This document shows, piece after piece, positions 23,880-33,338 of a DNA stretch of 44,434 nt. A program made the position numbers and the translations under genes. This DNA comes from an uncultured Spartobacteria bacterium (GTDB lineage Bacteria; Verrucomicrobiota; Verrucomicrobiia; Chthoniobacterales; Chthoniobacteraceae): contig CAIRYQ010000027.1 in the NCBI GenBank assembly GCA_903882875.1, forward strand, positions 1-44,434. The letters are read 5' to 3'. How positions within the stretch are numbered: the stretch's first letter is position 1; each line of letters opens with the position of its first letter. The notes below the pieces were generated by a model. The model saw only the letters and a program-made list of their open reading frames with translations. It was not told the DNA's origin and made no database searches.

Positions 23880-26800
23880 CTACTCCATCACCGAAAATTC
23901 CGGTGAGAGCAGGAGGGCCTGGCAGAGTTCCTCCAGTGCGGTGAGCGGCTTCGCGGGTTTGCTCGGATCGGCAAAATCCACGCGGGCGTCCCATCGCTGC
24001 ACCATGCCGGGCATGCCGGGCATCGCGCTGCCGGGGACGGTGATGCTCGGGGACCATTGGTAAGGGCCGCCGTCTTTCTCGCTCTGGCTGCTCACGATGA
24101 AATCGAGCGTGTCGCCTTTTTTCACGGAGACTTTGGCGAGGTCCGTGCAGAGCGATTGCGCCTTCGCCTTCCACTCGCCAATTTCGCCGCTGCGGCTGCT
24201 GATGATGCGCGCGATGACACCCTCGGTCTTCGCATCGGTGTGCGTGAGTTCGGCGGAGATGTTGATTTCCCCGTCAAGCGGCGCGATCCAGCGGCGGATG
24301 CTCGAGAGCGCGGCGCTCACTCCGGGATCGCCGCCCATCGCATCCACCTTGACCTCACTCGGCTTGCCGTCGGCGGTCGTGAGCGTCCCCTTGAACGCCT
24401 TGCCGTCGAAGGCGCTGAACTTGGAAAAATGCTTCACGCGCTTCGACGTGTCGTCGAATCCTCCGTAGCCGTACTGCCAGTCACCGGATTCCGGATGCAC
24501 AAGATCGTTCTGCGGATACGCGGCGAGGTAGCCGCGTGCGCGCTTCAGCTCCGCGTCGCTCGGCTGGCGCTGGAGCACGCGGCGGTAAAGCTCAGTGATG
24601 CGGGCCGCGTCATCGGACAAGTCCTTCGTGAGCGAGGCGGCGAGCGCCTTTGCGCTATCGGTGATGAGCGGGCTGTTCATCAAAATGAGCGCGCGCGGCG
24701 TGAGCGCGGTGCGTCCGCGTTTTGGCGCGCTGAAATTCGGATCGGGAAAGTCGAAGCTGCGGTAGAGCGACGGCTGCGTCTTGCGTTCCACGAAGCCGTA
24801 AATGGTGCGCCTCGTCGTCGTGTCAATTTTCTCCGCCTTGCCAAACTGGTCATTTTTCAGCCGTCCCGTGACGGCGAGCAACGCGTCGCGGAACGGCTCC
24901 AGATCCAGCGGGCGCATCGGGAAATCCGCGCGCTGATACGCGGCGGTGAGCATGATGTGCCTGTGCAGCTTCTTGAAGCTCCACCCATTCTCCATGAACC
25001 ACGCGGCGAGGTGATCGAGCAGCGGCTGATTCGTCGGTTTGTCGCCGCGGAAGCCGAAATCGCTCGGCGTGCCGACAATGGGCTCGCCAAAATGCCATGC
25101 CCACACGCGGTTCACGATGACGCGCGCGGTGAGCGGGTTGTCCTTGCTCGCGATGGCCTTCGCGAGTTCGAGGCGTCCGCTCTTGTCCTTTGGAAAAGGC
25201 TCGGGCGCGACGTGCCGCAGCACGGTGAGGAACTGCCGCGGCGCATCCGGCCCTTTCGCATTTGGGTTGCCGCGCACGAAGACCTTGCCGTCATACATTT
25301 TCTCCGCATCCACAAAAATCATCGGCCGCACGGGCGCGCCAGGATGCGTGAGCGTGAGCTTCTCGAACTCACCGAAAATTTTCACCGATGGGTCGTCCGC
25401 GGGCAGGATGCGCGACGAGCGGATGCTCTTTGTGGAAAACTTCATGCCCGATCCTTTCGCGATGAGGATCTGGTGGAGCGATTCCTGATCGGCGTCAGGC
25501 AGCGGAAGCTTCGCGTCCAGCGCATCGAGGCGGTCGAAGAACATCGGCTGGAGCTTGTCCACGAACGGATAGTGCTCCGTCATGAACAGATCGATTTCCT
25601 CCTGCGTGAGCTGCACGGGCTTCTCGATCTCGGACTTCGCAAGCGCGCGCCATGCGGTGTCCACGCCGGCGAATAACTCGTTGTAGCGTCTCGCGATTTC
25701 CGCAAGATCCGCAGCGGGCGTAGCGAACGCCTTCGCGACCAGCGGATGCAGCGTCGGCGCGGGATCGAGCTTTGCCTTCGTGATGAACTCGATGAACGGC
25801 CCGAAGACTTCGGGATGCGCCTGGATCCAAGCCTTGCGGCTGGCAATGACGGACGCATGCACGGCGGTGCTGAGCTTCCGCTTCAGGCACATGTCGGGCA
25901 CCTGCTTGTTGTCGTATTGCGACTTCCAGCCCGACTCCTCGGCGAGCGCAAGATAATCGCCGACGCGGGTGCGCGCCTCGTGGATCGCCACGCTCGCGCC
26001 CTTGATGGATGCGACTGCAAAATCGCCACGCAGCTTGAGATCTTTCTCCCGGAACTCGCGCACCTCCGGAGTGTCCGCCTGCGGCAATGCGGGCGTCATG
26101 TCGGGTTCCTTGCTGCTCTTCAGGATGGCGTAAAGGCCGTAGTAATCCTTCGTGGGGATCGGCTCCAGCTTGTGATCGTGGCAGCGCGCGCAGCCGATGG
26201 TGAGGCCCATGAGTCCGCGTCCGATCACATCAATCGTGTCGTCCAGCGTGTCGTCGTCGAGCCTGCGATCCTTGCGCCGCCCGATGCCGAGAAAACCCAT
26301 GCCGGCGAGCGTGCCCGCGTCGTTCGCCGTGTCGAGCTGATCGGCCGCGATTTGCTCGATGAGAAAGCGGTCGTAGGGCTTGTCGTCGTTGAATGCCTTG
26401 ATGACGTAGTCGCGGTACGTGAACCCATTCGGATACGTATCATCGCCGTTAAAGATGGCGCCCATGTTGTCTGCGTAGCGCGCGACATCCAGCCAATGCC
26501 GCCCCCACTGCTCGCCATAGCGCGGATCAGCAAGGAGCCTGTCCACGAGCGACTCAAATGCCCGAGTGGAAGTGTCCGCGACGAACGCATCCACCTCGGC
26601 GCAGCTCGGAGGCACGCCGAGCAGATCGAAATACGCACGGCGGATCAGCGTGCGCCGGTCCGAAGGCGGGGCCTTCCCCGGCACGAGCGCGTCGAGTGCT
26701 TCGGGTTTCAGCGGCGGCACAGGCTGGTAGGCCCAGTGCTTCTTCGCATCCTCGAGATGCTGTTCGATTTTCGTGATCTCATGCTTGCCGGTGCGCGAGT

Positions 26801-27176
26801 CGGGCGCGCCCATTTTGATCCATTCCTCGAGCGCCGCAATCTGATCGTCGCCAAGCTGCTTTTTCGGCGGCATCTGCAAATCCTTGTCCGTCCATTTCAC
26901 CGCCTGGATCAGCAGCGACTTCGCGGGGTCGCCCGTGACCAGCGCCGGCCCGGTGTCGCCGCCTTTCAGCACGCCTTCCTTCGTATCGAGAGCAAGCCCG
27001 CCTTTCTGTTTTTTCCCAGCGCTGTGGCACTCGTAGCAACGCTCGACGACGATCGGGCGGATCTTGTTTTCAAAAAAGGACAGTTGCTCCGGCGTCGGCT
27101 CCGCAGCATTCAGCGCGACGAGCGGGAGCAGCATCCAGCAGGCGGGGATTGTGAGTGAACTGACGGAAAATCTCAT
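23880..27176 (-). CDS. Exported PSCyt1/DUF1549/DUF1553 cytochrome-domain protein
   Basis: This is a 1098-aa protein. A signal peptide is followed by a Planctomycete-type cytochrome domain with a single haem motif CYECH (C47, C50, H51) and MPPKKQLGDDQIAALEEWIK, whose Met may be the axial ligand. Then come DUF1549 (about 160-370; LLGVPPSCAEVDAFVAD, YGEQWGRHWLDVARYADN) and DUF1553 (about 640-900; RLELAKAIASKDNPLTARV, NRVWAWHFGEPIVGTPSDFG, LHRHIMLTAAYQ). This trio is abundant in planctomycetes and verrucomicrobia and is usually paired with a DUF1501 partner, as here (two genes upstream). The function is not settled; a role in glycan or sulfated-polysaccharide breakdown is commonly suspected. The ATG at 27176 fits the signal peptide. 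Confidence 0.92.
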   Translation of the reverse strand: MRFSVSSLTIPACWMLLPLVALNAAEPTPEQLSFFENKIRPIVVERCYECHSAGKKQKGGLALDTKEGVLKGGDTGPALVTGDPAKSLLIQAVKWTDKDLQMPPKKQLGDDQIAALEEWIKMGAPDSRTGKHEITKIEQHLEDAKKHWAYQPVPPLKPEALDALVPGKAPPSDRRTLIRRAYFDLLGVPPSCAEVDAFVADTSTRAFESLVDRLLADPRYGEQWGRHWLDVARYADNMGAIFNGDDTYPNGFTYRDYVIKAFNDDKPYDRFLIEQIAADQLDTANDAGTLAGMGFLGIGRRKDRRLDDDTLDDTIDVIGRGLMGLTIGCARCHDHKLEPIPTKDYYGLYAILKSSKEPDMTPALPQADTPEVREFREKDLKLRGDFAVASIKGASVAIHEARTRVGDYLALAEESGWKSQYDNKQVPDMCLKRKLSTAVHASVIASRKAWIQAHPEVFGPFIEFITKAKLDPAPTLHPLVAKAFATPAADLAEIARRYNELFAGVDTAWRALAKSEIEKPVQLTQEEIDLFMTEHYPFVDKLQPMFFDRLDALDAKLPLPDADQESLHQILIAKGSGMKFSTKSIRSSRILPADDPSVKIFGEFEKLTLTHPGAPVRPMIFVDAEKMYDGKVFVRGNPNAKGPDAPRQFLTVLRHVAPEPFPKDKSGRLELAKAIASKDNPLTARVIVNRVWAWHFGEPIVGTPSDFGFRGDKPTNQPLLDHLAAWFMENGWSFKKLHRHIMLTAAYQRADFPMRPLDLEPFRDALLAVTGRLKNDQFGKAEKIDTTTRRTIYGFVERKTQPSLYRSFDFPDPNFSAPKRGRTALTPRALILMNSPLITDSAKALAASLTKDLSDDAARITELYRRVLQRQPSDAELKRARGYLAAYPQNDLVHPESGDWQYGYGGFDDTSKRVKHFSKFSAFDGKAFKGTLTTADGKPSEVKVDAMGGDPGVSAALSSIRRWIAPLDGEINISAELTHTDAKTEGVIARIISSRSGEIGEWKAKAQSLCTDLAKVSVKKGDTLDFIVSSQSEKDGGPYQWSPSITVPGSAMPGMPGMVQRWDARVDFADPSKPAKPLTALEELCQALLLSPEFSVME

Positions 27177-27205
27177 GGAATCAGAGCGGTGCTTCAGTGC
27201 CGGGA

Positions 27206-28450
27206 TCATACGACACCGCCGATGTCTATGATGTGAAGCTGACGGCCTTGATTCGTGTGCGGCGAATCAATGCACACCCACCGCTCGTCGCGGCTGGTGC
27301 GCGGGTGGTTGTCCACGCGCCATTCGCCCTTGTAGGCCGGTGGCAGCGGGAATTCGCCGAGGTCAATGCGGCGGTTCGATTTGATGTGATAAAGGTGCGG
27401 AGTCTGCAGGCGATGATCGCCTTTGGGATAGGTGTCGTTGAGTATCCACTCATTGTTCCGCAGGTAGGTGAGGTGGCCGCCGCTATCGAGCACGCCTCTG
27501 CCGATCTCCTCGACGATGCCGGAGTCCTTGTCCGCAAAAAGAAAATCGCCCCACTGGTCGTTTCCGATCCAGCCTTTGGCCTGTGAGAGAATGTGCGTGG
27601 TATCGCGCCAGATGAAGTGCGACGCGTAGCCGTTCGGGATGACGATGCGCAAATCGCTGCCGTCCATCGCGGCGGTGACGAGCCGCGTGAGATGACCGCC
27701 CTTCGGCTGCGTCCAGCGATGCAGCATGATGAATCGCTTCCCGTCCGGGCCGCACAGCAAGTGGTAGGCGTGATGCTTCGATGTGGGGTGATTTTCGATG
27801 ACCTCGCCGGTCTTCGACAACCGCTCGTGCGTGACGACGAGCTTCTCCGCGCCCGTCTCCAAATTCACGTGTGTGACACCGCTGCCGGCGGGGGCCATGT
27901 CGTCGAAAAATCGGTCTCGGATCCCCGCGTAGCCGTAGCCGGGCCGGCAGTCGGCCACTCGGGAAAAATCGCAGGACACGGCTTCCTTGCCATTCGGACT
28001 CAGCGCGTAAATCGGCGTCGAAAGCGTCCGCTTGTCGCCCGTGTTCACGTCGAGGATGTGGCTCACGAAGCGATCCTTCTCGCGGTCGTTCCAGATGATC
28101 TTCGACGCAGTGTCTGGTATCCATTGCAACATGCAGCCCTGCTGCCAGCACCACGCGTTTGATTTGCCGAGCGGGATCCATTTGTCCTTCTCGTGCAAGT
28201 CCACCATGCCGACTTCGATTACGTCCTCCGCAGTCGGCGAGCGATGCTCGAAGGTGACCTTGTTACCGAGCACAAAACGGTTGTCCGGCGAGAACTGCAG
28301 CTTGTCGTAGTAGCCGAACCAATGGAATCCCGGGCCGCGCGTGATCTGGCGGATGGGCGGAAACTTCGCAGCATCCTGCCCGCGCAATCCGACACTGACA
28401 GAGGCAGCAGCGAGCGTGGAGAGGAACTGGCGACGGGACGTTTGATTCAC
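27206..28450 (-). CDS. Tat-exported beta-propeller protein of oligogalacturonate-lyase type
   Basis: This is a 414-aa protein. A twin-arginine signal (SRRQFLSTLAAASVSVGLRG) sits at the N-terminus, so it is exported folded, often with a bound cofactor or metal. The rest resembles a seven-bladed propeller of the oligogalacturonate lyase/TolB type: FGYYDKLQFSPDNRFVLGNK, CMLQWIPDTASKIIWND, HHAYHLLCGPDGKRFIMLHR, DGSDLRIVIPNGYASHFIW, ILNDTYPKGDHRLQTPHLY and HPRTSRDERWVCIDSPHTN. The conserved His residues could bind a metal. It lies between the DUF1501 and PSCyt genes with gaps of 84 and 29 bp. The lyase activity is inferred from family resemblance only. Confidence 0.78.
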   Translation of the reverse strand: MNQTSRRQFLSTLAAASVSVGLRGQDAAKFPPIRQITRGPGFHWFGYYDKLQFSPDNRFVLGNKVTFEHRSPTAEDVIEVGMVDLHEKDKWIPLGKSNAWCWQQGCMLQWIPDTASKIIWNDREKDRFVSHILDVNTGDKRTLSTPIYALSPNGKEAVSCDFSRVADCRPGYGYAGIRDRFFDDMAPAGSGVTHVNLETGAEKLVVTHERLSKTGEVIENHPTSKHHAYHLLCGPDGKRFIMLHRWTQPKGGHLTRLVTAAMDGSDLRIVIPNGYASHFIWRDTTHILSQAKGWIGNDQWGDFLFADKDSGIVEEIGRGVLDSGGHLTYLRNNEWILNDTYPKGDHRLQTPHLYHIKSNRRIDLGEFPLPPAYKGEWRVDNHPRTSRDERWVCIDSPHTNQGRQLHIIDIGGVV

Positions 28451-28534
28451 GGTGTCTCGGGAGTTTGATCTGCGGTGGATGAATGGTTGACGCGCTTTGC
28501 GGCAGCAAATCCGACAGGCACGAGCAATGCCCTG

Positions 28535-30001
28535 CTAGGCTACGATGTCCTTCACGACTTTGCCGTAAACATCCGTGAGCCGGAAATCGCGGCCGGCGTA
28601 GCGATACGTGAGCTTCTCGTGGTCGAAGCCGAGCAGGTGCAGCATCGTCGCATGGAGATCGTGGACCTCGACTTTATCCTGCACGGCGAGCGCGCCAAAA
28701 TCATCGGTCGCACCAAAGACTGTGCCGGGCTTCACGCCGCCTCCGGCCATCCACATGGTGAAGCCGCCGGCGTTGTGATCGCGCCCGATGCCCTTCTTTT
28801 TCGCGACTTCGTTGTTGTCGCTCGTAGGCGTGCGACCGAACTCGCCGCCCCAAAGGATCAGCGTGTCCTTGAGCATGTCGCGCTGTTTCAAATCGGTGAG
28901 CAGCGAGTGCAGCGGCTGGTCGGCGGCTTTGCACAGATCGCGATGGCGCTCGTCGTTCAGGTCGTGCGTGTCCCAGTCGTTGTGAAAGACCTGCACAAAA
29001 CGCACGCCGCTCTCCGCAAGCCGTCGGGCGAGCAGAAACTGCCTGCCCTGCTCGGTGTCGCCGTAGAGTTCACGGATGTGCGCAGGCTCGCGCGTGAGAT
29101 CGAACGCATTCGTCGCCTCGATCTGCATCCGGAAAGCCGTCTCGAACGCGCTCACCCGGCCCTCCAGCAGCGCGTCGCCGGGATGCTTCTGCGCAAAGTC
29201 CTCGTGCATCGCGCGCATGAGATCGAGCTGGCGCCGTTGCTCGCGCAGCGAAGTGGTGCCGCTGCGGATGTGCTCGATCATTCTTGTGACGGTCGGATCC
29301 TTCGTCGGGATGCCCGTGCCGCCGCACCATGCCGGGAGGAATGCGCTGCCCCACTGCTTGTCGCCGCTCGCCGTCGTGCCATTTGGCGAGAGCGCCACGA
29401 AGCCGGGCAGGTTTTGATTTTCCGAGCCGAGGCCATACACAGTCCACGAGCCGACGCTCGGCCGCACGCTCGCAAAATCGCCGGTGTTCATGATGAGTTG
29501 AGCGGGTTCATGCACCGAGGTCTTCGTGTGCATCGAGCGCACCACGCACATTTCGTCGGCGTGCGCCGAGAGCTTCGGGAAAAGTTCACTGAACTCGGTG
29601 CCGCATTGCCCGTGCTTTGCAAACTTGAATGCCGATCGCTGCAGCTTGCCGCTGAGCCGCCCCATGCCCGAGGCGACATCGCCCGCAGCCTTCTGGTAAT
29701 CCTTCATCACATCATCCGCGCGCTTGCCGTGGAATTTTTCGAGTGCCGGCTTCGGATCAAAGGTGTCCACCTGCGACGGCCCGCCCGTGCAGAAAATCTG
29801 GATCACGCGCTTCGCCTTCGCTGGGAAATGCGGCCGCTTCGCAGCGAGCGGCGACAGCGGGTCGGACTCCACGGCCATGCCGGTATTCCTCATCAGCGCG
29901 GCGAGGGCAAGGCCACCGATGCCGAACCCGGCACGCTGGAAAAAACTTCGCCGCGTCATCTCGGAGCACGGGTGGAAATTGGAAGGAGACGTCGGATTCA
30001 T
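28535..30001 (-). CDS. Tat-exported DUF1501 protein (first copy)
   Basis: This 488-aa protein has a twin-arginine signal (TRRSFFQRAGFGIGGLALAA) and the DUF1501 fold, which belongs to the alkaline-phosphatase/sulfatase-like superfamily. Motifs include IQIFCTGGPSQVDTFDPKP, GWGGEF-like LILWGGEFGRTPTSDN, RDHNAGGFTMWMAGGGVK, and the C-terminal HDLHATMLHLLGFDHEKLTY. It is the 5' gene of the ten-gene minus-strand cluster and the expected partner of the DUF1549/DUF1553 protein downstream. The ATG at 30001 was chosen over one six codons upstream, though both give the signal. The biochemical activity of the family has not been settled. Confidence 0.9.
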   Translation of the reverse strand: MNPTSPSNFHPCSEMTRRSFFQRAGFGIGGLALAALMRNTGMAVESDPLSPLAAKRPHFPAKAKRVIQIFCTGGPSQVDTFDPKPALEKFHGKRADDVMKDYQKAAGDVASGMGRLSGKLQRSAFKFAKHGQCGTEFSELFPKLSAHADEMCVVRSMHTKTSVHEPAQLIMNTGDFASVRPSVGSWTVYGLGSENQNLPGFVALSPNGTTASGDKQWGSAFLPAWCGGTGIPTKDPTVTRMIEHIRSGTTSLREQRRQLDLMRAMHEDFAQKHPGDALLEGRVSAFETAFRMQIEATNAFDLTREPAHIRELYGDTEQGRQFLLARRLAESGVRFVQVFHNDWDTHDLNDERHRDLCKAADQPLHSLLTDLKQRDMLKDTLILWGGEFGRTPTSDNNEVAKKKGIGRDHNAGGFTMWMAGGGVKPGTVFGATDDFGALAVQDKVEVHDLHATMLHLLGFDHEKLTYRYAGRDFRLTDVYGKVVKDIVA

Positions 30002-30409
30002 GGCAACGATACTACCCACGGTGTATGCACCCGCTGGAAAAAATCTTGCGCAAACACGTCGTTTTCCCAGTCTTCTTCAGAAAGGAATCCAGGAAAATTT
30101 CCGCGGAATAGGCGGAGCACGAACCACGGATTATGTGGACGGGCATAGGGCTCCTCCGAAAATCATCGCTGCCATGGGTGACACCCGTATTGATCTCTTT
30201 TCTCATCCGATCGCTCGATATTTTCTCAATCGCATCAGGCAGCCCGTTCGCCAAGGATATCGGACGGAACCCGTCATGCGAAGCGGTGCTAAGAGAACTT
30301 GGAAGGCACCCTTTAACTGCTAGCGTCATCTTGCAATGAATCGTTCGATAAATCGCGTCGCACAACCGCACGCGTGCTCGCCGGTTCGTCGCATGTGCCC
30401 CTCAATCCC
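30002..30409. other. Divergent intergenic region, 408 bp
   Basis: This lies between the DUF1501 gene (-), which heads the ten-gene cluster, and the LRR gene (+). It must carry the promoter of the cluster if it is one transcript. Sequence around 30180-30260 is AT-richer than the surrounding genes. No repeat, RNA gene or clear operator was recognised, and open frames here look non-coding. Confidence 0.4.
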
Positions 30410-31567
30410 ATGATCTCCATGCACCTCGGCAAACACAAACTTGGATTCATCTTCACAGTGGCGACCGCGCTGCTCCTCTCCAGCATCGGAGCTGTCTTCT
30501 CAAAAGAGCAGGATCCGGTCATCACAGCGCAGGATCAGGCGACGCTGAAGTTCGTCGAGAAGCTCGGCGGCAAAGTCACGTACAGCGGCCCGGCGATCAT
30601 CCGGCACGTCCCGCATGAAGTGGATTTGTCAGGAACGAAAGTCACCGACGCGGATCTCGCTGAACTTCCCGGCCTTGGTTCGTTCACCAATCTCAAGCTC
30701 AACAAGACAGCGATCACGGATCGCGGACTGGAGGCGCTCGGCTCGCGGCCAGAGATTTATCTGCTCGATCTCTCCGGAACAAAAATCACCGACGCCGGAC
30801 TCACGCACCTCTCGTCGCTCCCAAACCTAATGACCCTTTTTCTCACGGACACACAGATCACCGACGCCGGGCTCGCGACGCTCGGCGCGGTCTGCCGACT
30901 GAATTCGCTCGACCTGTGCGGAACCCGAGTGACCGGAACCGGGCTCAAGGAGCTCGCATCGCTCGAAATTTTCTCGCACCTCGAACTCGACGGCACACCG
31001 CTCTCCGGCGACGGCCTGCGACAAGTCTGCCGGCTTCGGCACCTGCAAAGTCTTTCGCTGGTTGATGTCAGGTCACTCACGACTGGCTTCGGTGAGCTGG
31101 GATCGCTCGAAAAGTTGGGATCGCTCCAGCTCGACGGCACTGCGGTCTCCGACGCCGATGTGAAGAGGCTCGCGGCACTGTCCTCCCTGTACCATCTCCG
31201 CCTGAGCCGCACGCAAGTGACCGACGCCGGCGTCGAAGAACTTGCGGCGGTGAAAAACTTGCGCCGGCTTTTCCTCAACGAGACGCCGGTAACCGGCACC
31301 GGCCTGAAGAAACTCGGCGCAATCCCAAGACTGCAGACGCTGTGGCTCAACGGCGCGCGTGTCACAGACGACGGAATGCGCGGCATCGCAGCACTCGCGG
31401 CGCTCGAAGTCGTCGGCCTCGACGAGACAAAAGTGAGCGACGCCGGACTCCTCGAACTCGCGGGCCTCAAAAGACTTTCACAACTGTGGGTCAGGAAAAC
31501 CAAGATCACCAATGCCGGGCGCGAAAAGATGCTGAAAGGCGGGATGGATTGCGAAATCCACCTTTGA
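30410..31567 (+). CDS. Exported leucine-rich-repeat protein
   Basis: This is a 385-aa protein. A hydrophobic signal (GFIFTVATALLLSSIGAVFS) precedes an array of about a dozen 23- to 24-residue LRRs spanning residues about 65-375. The repeat has the form LxLsGTxITDAGLxxLxxLxxL, for example LDLSGTKITDAGLTHLSSL and LRLSRTQVTDAGVEELAAV. The TDAGL-type repeats are common in planctomycetes and verrucomicrobia. LRR proteins bind other proteins; no other domain is seen. It stands alone between two minus-strand DUF1501 genes. An ATG at 30419 is an alternative start. Confidence 0.9.
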   Translation: MISMHLGKHKLGFIFTVATALLLSSIGAVFSKEQDPVITAQDQATLKFVEKLGGKVTYSGPAIIRHVPHEVDLSGTKVTDADLAELPGLGSFTNLKLNKTAITDRGLEALGSRPEIYLLDLSGTKITDAGLTHLSSLPNLMTLFLTDTQITDAGLATLGAVCRLNSLDLCGTRVTGTGLKELASLEIFSHLELDGTPLSGDGLRQVCRLRHLQSLSLVDVRSLTTGFGELGSLEKLGSLQLDGTAVSDADVKRLAALSSLYHLRLSRTQVTDAGVEELAAVKNLRRLFLNETPVTGTGLKKLGAIPRLQTLWLNGARVTDDGMRGIAALAALEVVGLDETKVSDAGLLELAGLKRLSQLWVRKTKITNAGREKMLKGGMDCEIHL

Positions 31568-31602
31568 TTCAATCCATCCGGCGCGACGCCGACGGAAATT
31601 GA

Positions 31603-32997
31603 TCAGATCAGCTCTTCGATCGGTCTGCCCACGTCCACAAGCGGGTGCGGGCGGCCGGTCGTGTCCATGATTGTCTCGCTGCGCGCGTCAATGCCAAGGT
31701 GGCGGTAGAGCGTGGCAAAGACATCCTGGTAATGCACCGGTCGCGAGGTGACATCCGCGGCGTAGCGATCCGTGCTGCCGATGACCTGGCCTGTTTTCAA
31801 TCCGCCGCCGGCCATGATGCCCATCGCGACCTGCGGCCAATGTTCGCGGCCGGCCTTGGCGTTGATTTTCGGCGAGCGGCCAAATTCGCCCCACACGATG
31901 ATCATCACGTCGTTGAGCATGCCGCGTTCGTCGAGGTCGGTCACGAGCGTGTCGAGCGCGTGGTCGAGCAGCGGGCCGAGGTAGCGGATGCGCGTGAAAT
32001 TGTCCTCGTGCGTGTCGAAGTCGCCGATGCTCAGGCTCACGCAGCGCACGCCCGCCTCGACGAGCCTGCGCGCGAGCAGAAATTTCTGCGCGCACTTCGG
32101 GCTCTCCATCGTCTCGCGCATCTCGGGCATGACGATGCGCGGCGTGTAACGTTCGAGCACGCGAGGATCTTCGTTCGCGAGGTCGAGCGCGGCGGCAAAT
32201 TTCCCCGAGGTAAGGATGCCCATCGAGAGCTGCGTGAATTTGTCGAGCGCGTCCATCGAGCCACTCGCATCCACGTCGCGACGGATCGTGTCGAGTTCGC
32301 GGAGAAGGCTCACGCGATCCTCGAGCCTGCGCACGGTGAGCCCGTCCGTGAGGGCAAGGCTGTCGTTGCGGCCGTAGCTCTGCTTTTCGAGCTCGGCCAG
32401 CATGCCGACGGAGAGCGCGAGGGGGAAAAGATTCGAGATGTCCGGCCGGTACGCCGAGTGCGTCGCGCCAAGGAAGCCGGGTCGCGCGCTGTTCCGCACG
32501 AATGGCCGGCCCTGCATGAGATCCACAAAAAGCGGCGCGGTGTCGCGCGCGGTGCCGAGCAGCTTGTTGACCACGCAGCCCATCGCCGGGCGCCCGCCGA
32601 CGTTCACGAGATCCTTTTCCGTGAAGCCCGACTGGCACTGGAAGGCGTCGTGCTTGCCGTCCGCGCCGACGAGTGAGCGGAGGAAAACATATTTGTTCGC
32701 ATTCGCCGCAAGCCTCGGCAACAGCTCGGTGACATGGAAGCCGGGGATCTTCGTGCGGATCGATCCGAACTCACCGCGAATCTCTGACGGCGCGTCCGGC
32801 TTTGGATCGATGAGATCCATCTGCGGCGGCCCGCCGTCGAGGTGGATATTGATGATCGCCTTGTTCGATGAACGGATTCCCGCGGCGTCTTCGGCGCGCA
32901 GCATGTCCGCAAAAGTCAGCCCTCCAAAACCGAGCACGCCGGCCTTCAAAAAGTTCCGGCGACCGATGCCGTGGCATATCTGAGGTTGTGATTTCAC
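31603..32997 (-). CDS. Tat-exported DUF1501 protein (second copy)
   Basis: This 464-aa protein has a twin-arginine signal (GRRNFLKAGVLGFGGLTFAD) and DUF1501 hallmarks: INIHLDGGPPQMDLIDPKP, QSGFTEKD, FLLARRLVEAGVRCVSLSIG, DFDTHEDN, MIIVWGEFGRSPKIN, HWPQVAMGIMAGGG and HYQDVFATLYRHLGID. It resembles the first copy (28535-30001) in overall plan, but differs throughout, so it is a paralogue rather than a recent duplicate. There is no DUF1549/DUF1553 gene directly beside it. Convergent with the LRR gene (35 bp apart). Function unsettled. Confidence 0.9.
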   Translation of the reverse strand: MKSQPQICHGIGRRNFLKAGVLGFGGLTFADMLRAEDAAGIRSSNKAIINIHLDGGPPQMDLIDPKPDAPSEIRGEFGSIRTKIPGFHVTELLPRLAANANKYVFLRSLVGADGKHDAFQCQSGFTEKDLVNVGGRPAMGCVVNKLLGTARDTAPLFVDLMQGRPFVRNSARPGFLGATHSAYRPDISNLFPLALSVGMLAELEKQSYGRNDSLALTDGLTVRRLEDRVSLLRELDTIRRDVDASGSMDALDKFTQLSMGILTSGKFAAALDLANEDPRVLERYTPRIVMPEMRETMESPKCAQKFLLARRLVEAGVRCVSLSIGDFDTHEDNFTRIRYLGPLLDHALDTLVTDLDERGMLNDVMIIVWGEFGRSPKINAKAGREHWPQVAMGIMAGGGLKTGQVIGSTDRYAADVTSRPVHYQDVFATLYRHLGIDARSETIMDTTGRPHPLVDVGRPIEELI

Positions 32998-33338
32998 AGT
33001 CGAGTGCGGGTGGAAAGTGTCTGACGAACATGCCGCGCGGAGGGATTTTATTTGGGCGTTTTTCTCCGGCGCTCAAAAAAGGCCGCGGATCCGGCGTGCC
33101 TCCGGGTTTCGCGCCCATGCCCGACAACCCCGAACCAGCACGTACGCAAGAGGTGAGCAAATTTTTCCGGGCGATTTTTACATGCCCAATGAGGACGGAG
33201 AACGGCGCGGAACATTCGCATGGATCCAATTTGGCAATCCATCACAGAAAAATATGGAAATTAAAAAATACGCTGTTTCCGAGCGCGATCTGGCACGCCG
33301 GAAGCTCAGTAGTGATTGTAGTTATAGAAATTATAATC
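32998..33338 (+). promoter_or_regulatory. Upstream region with AT-rich island before the transglutaminase-like gene
   Basis: The 341-bp gap between divergent genes holds AT-rich sequence in an otherwise GC-rich stretch at 33240-33280 and 33311-33340. Directly before the start codon is an imperfect inverted repeat (33313-33320 with 33332-33339, 7 of 8 positions) that contains TATAAT at 33332-33337. Because TATAAT ends one base before the ATG at 33339, it would not be a normal -10 box for this gene unless translation starts downstream; an operator is another reading. No gene recognised here. Confidence 0.4.

Noticed and set aside
25746-27158. 470-codon plus-strand open frame
   Set aside because: Antisense to the PSCyt gene, which has clear conserved domains on the other strand.
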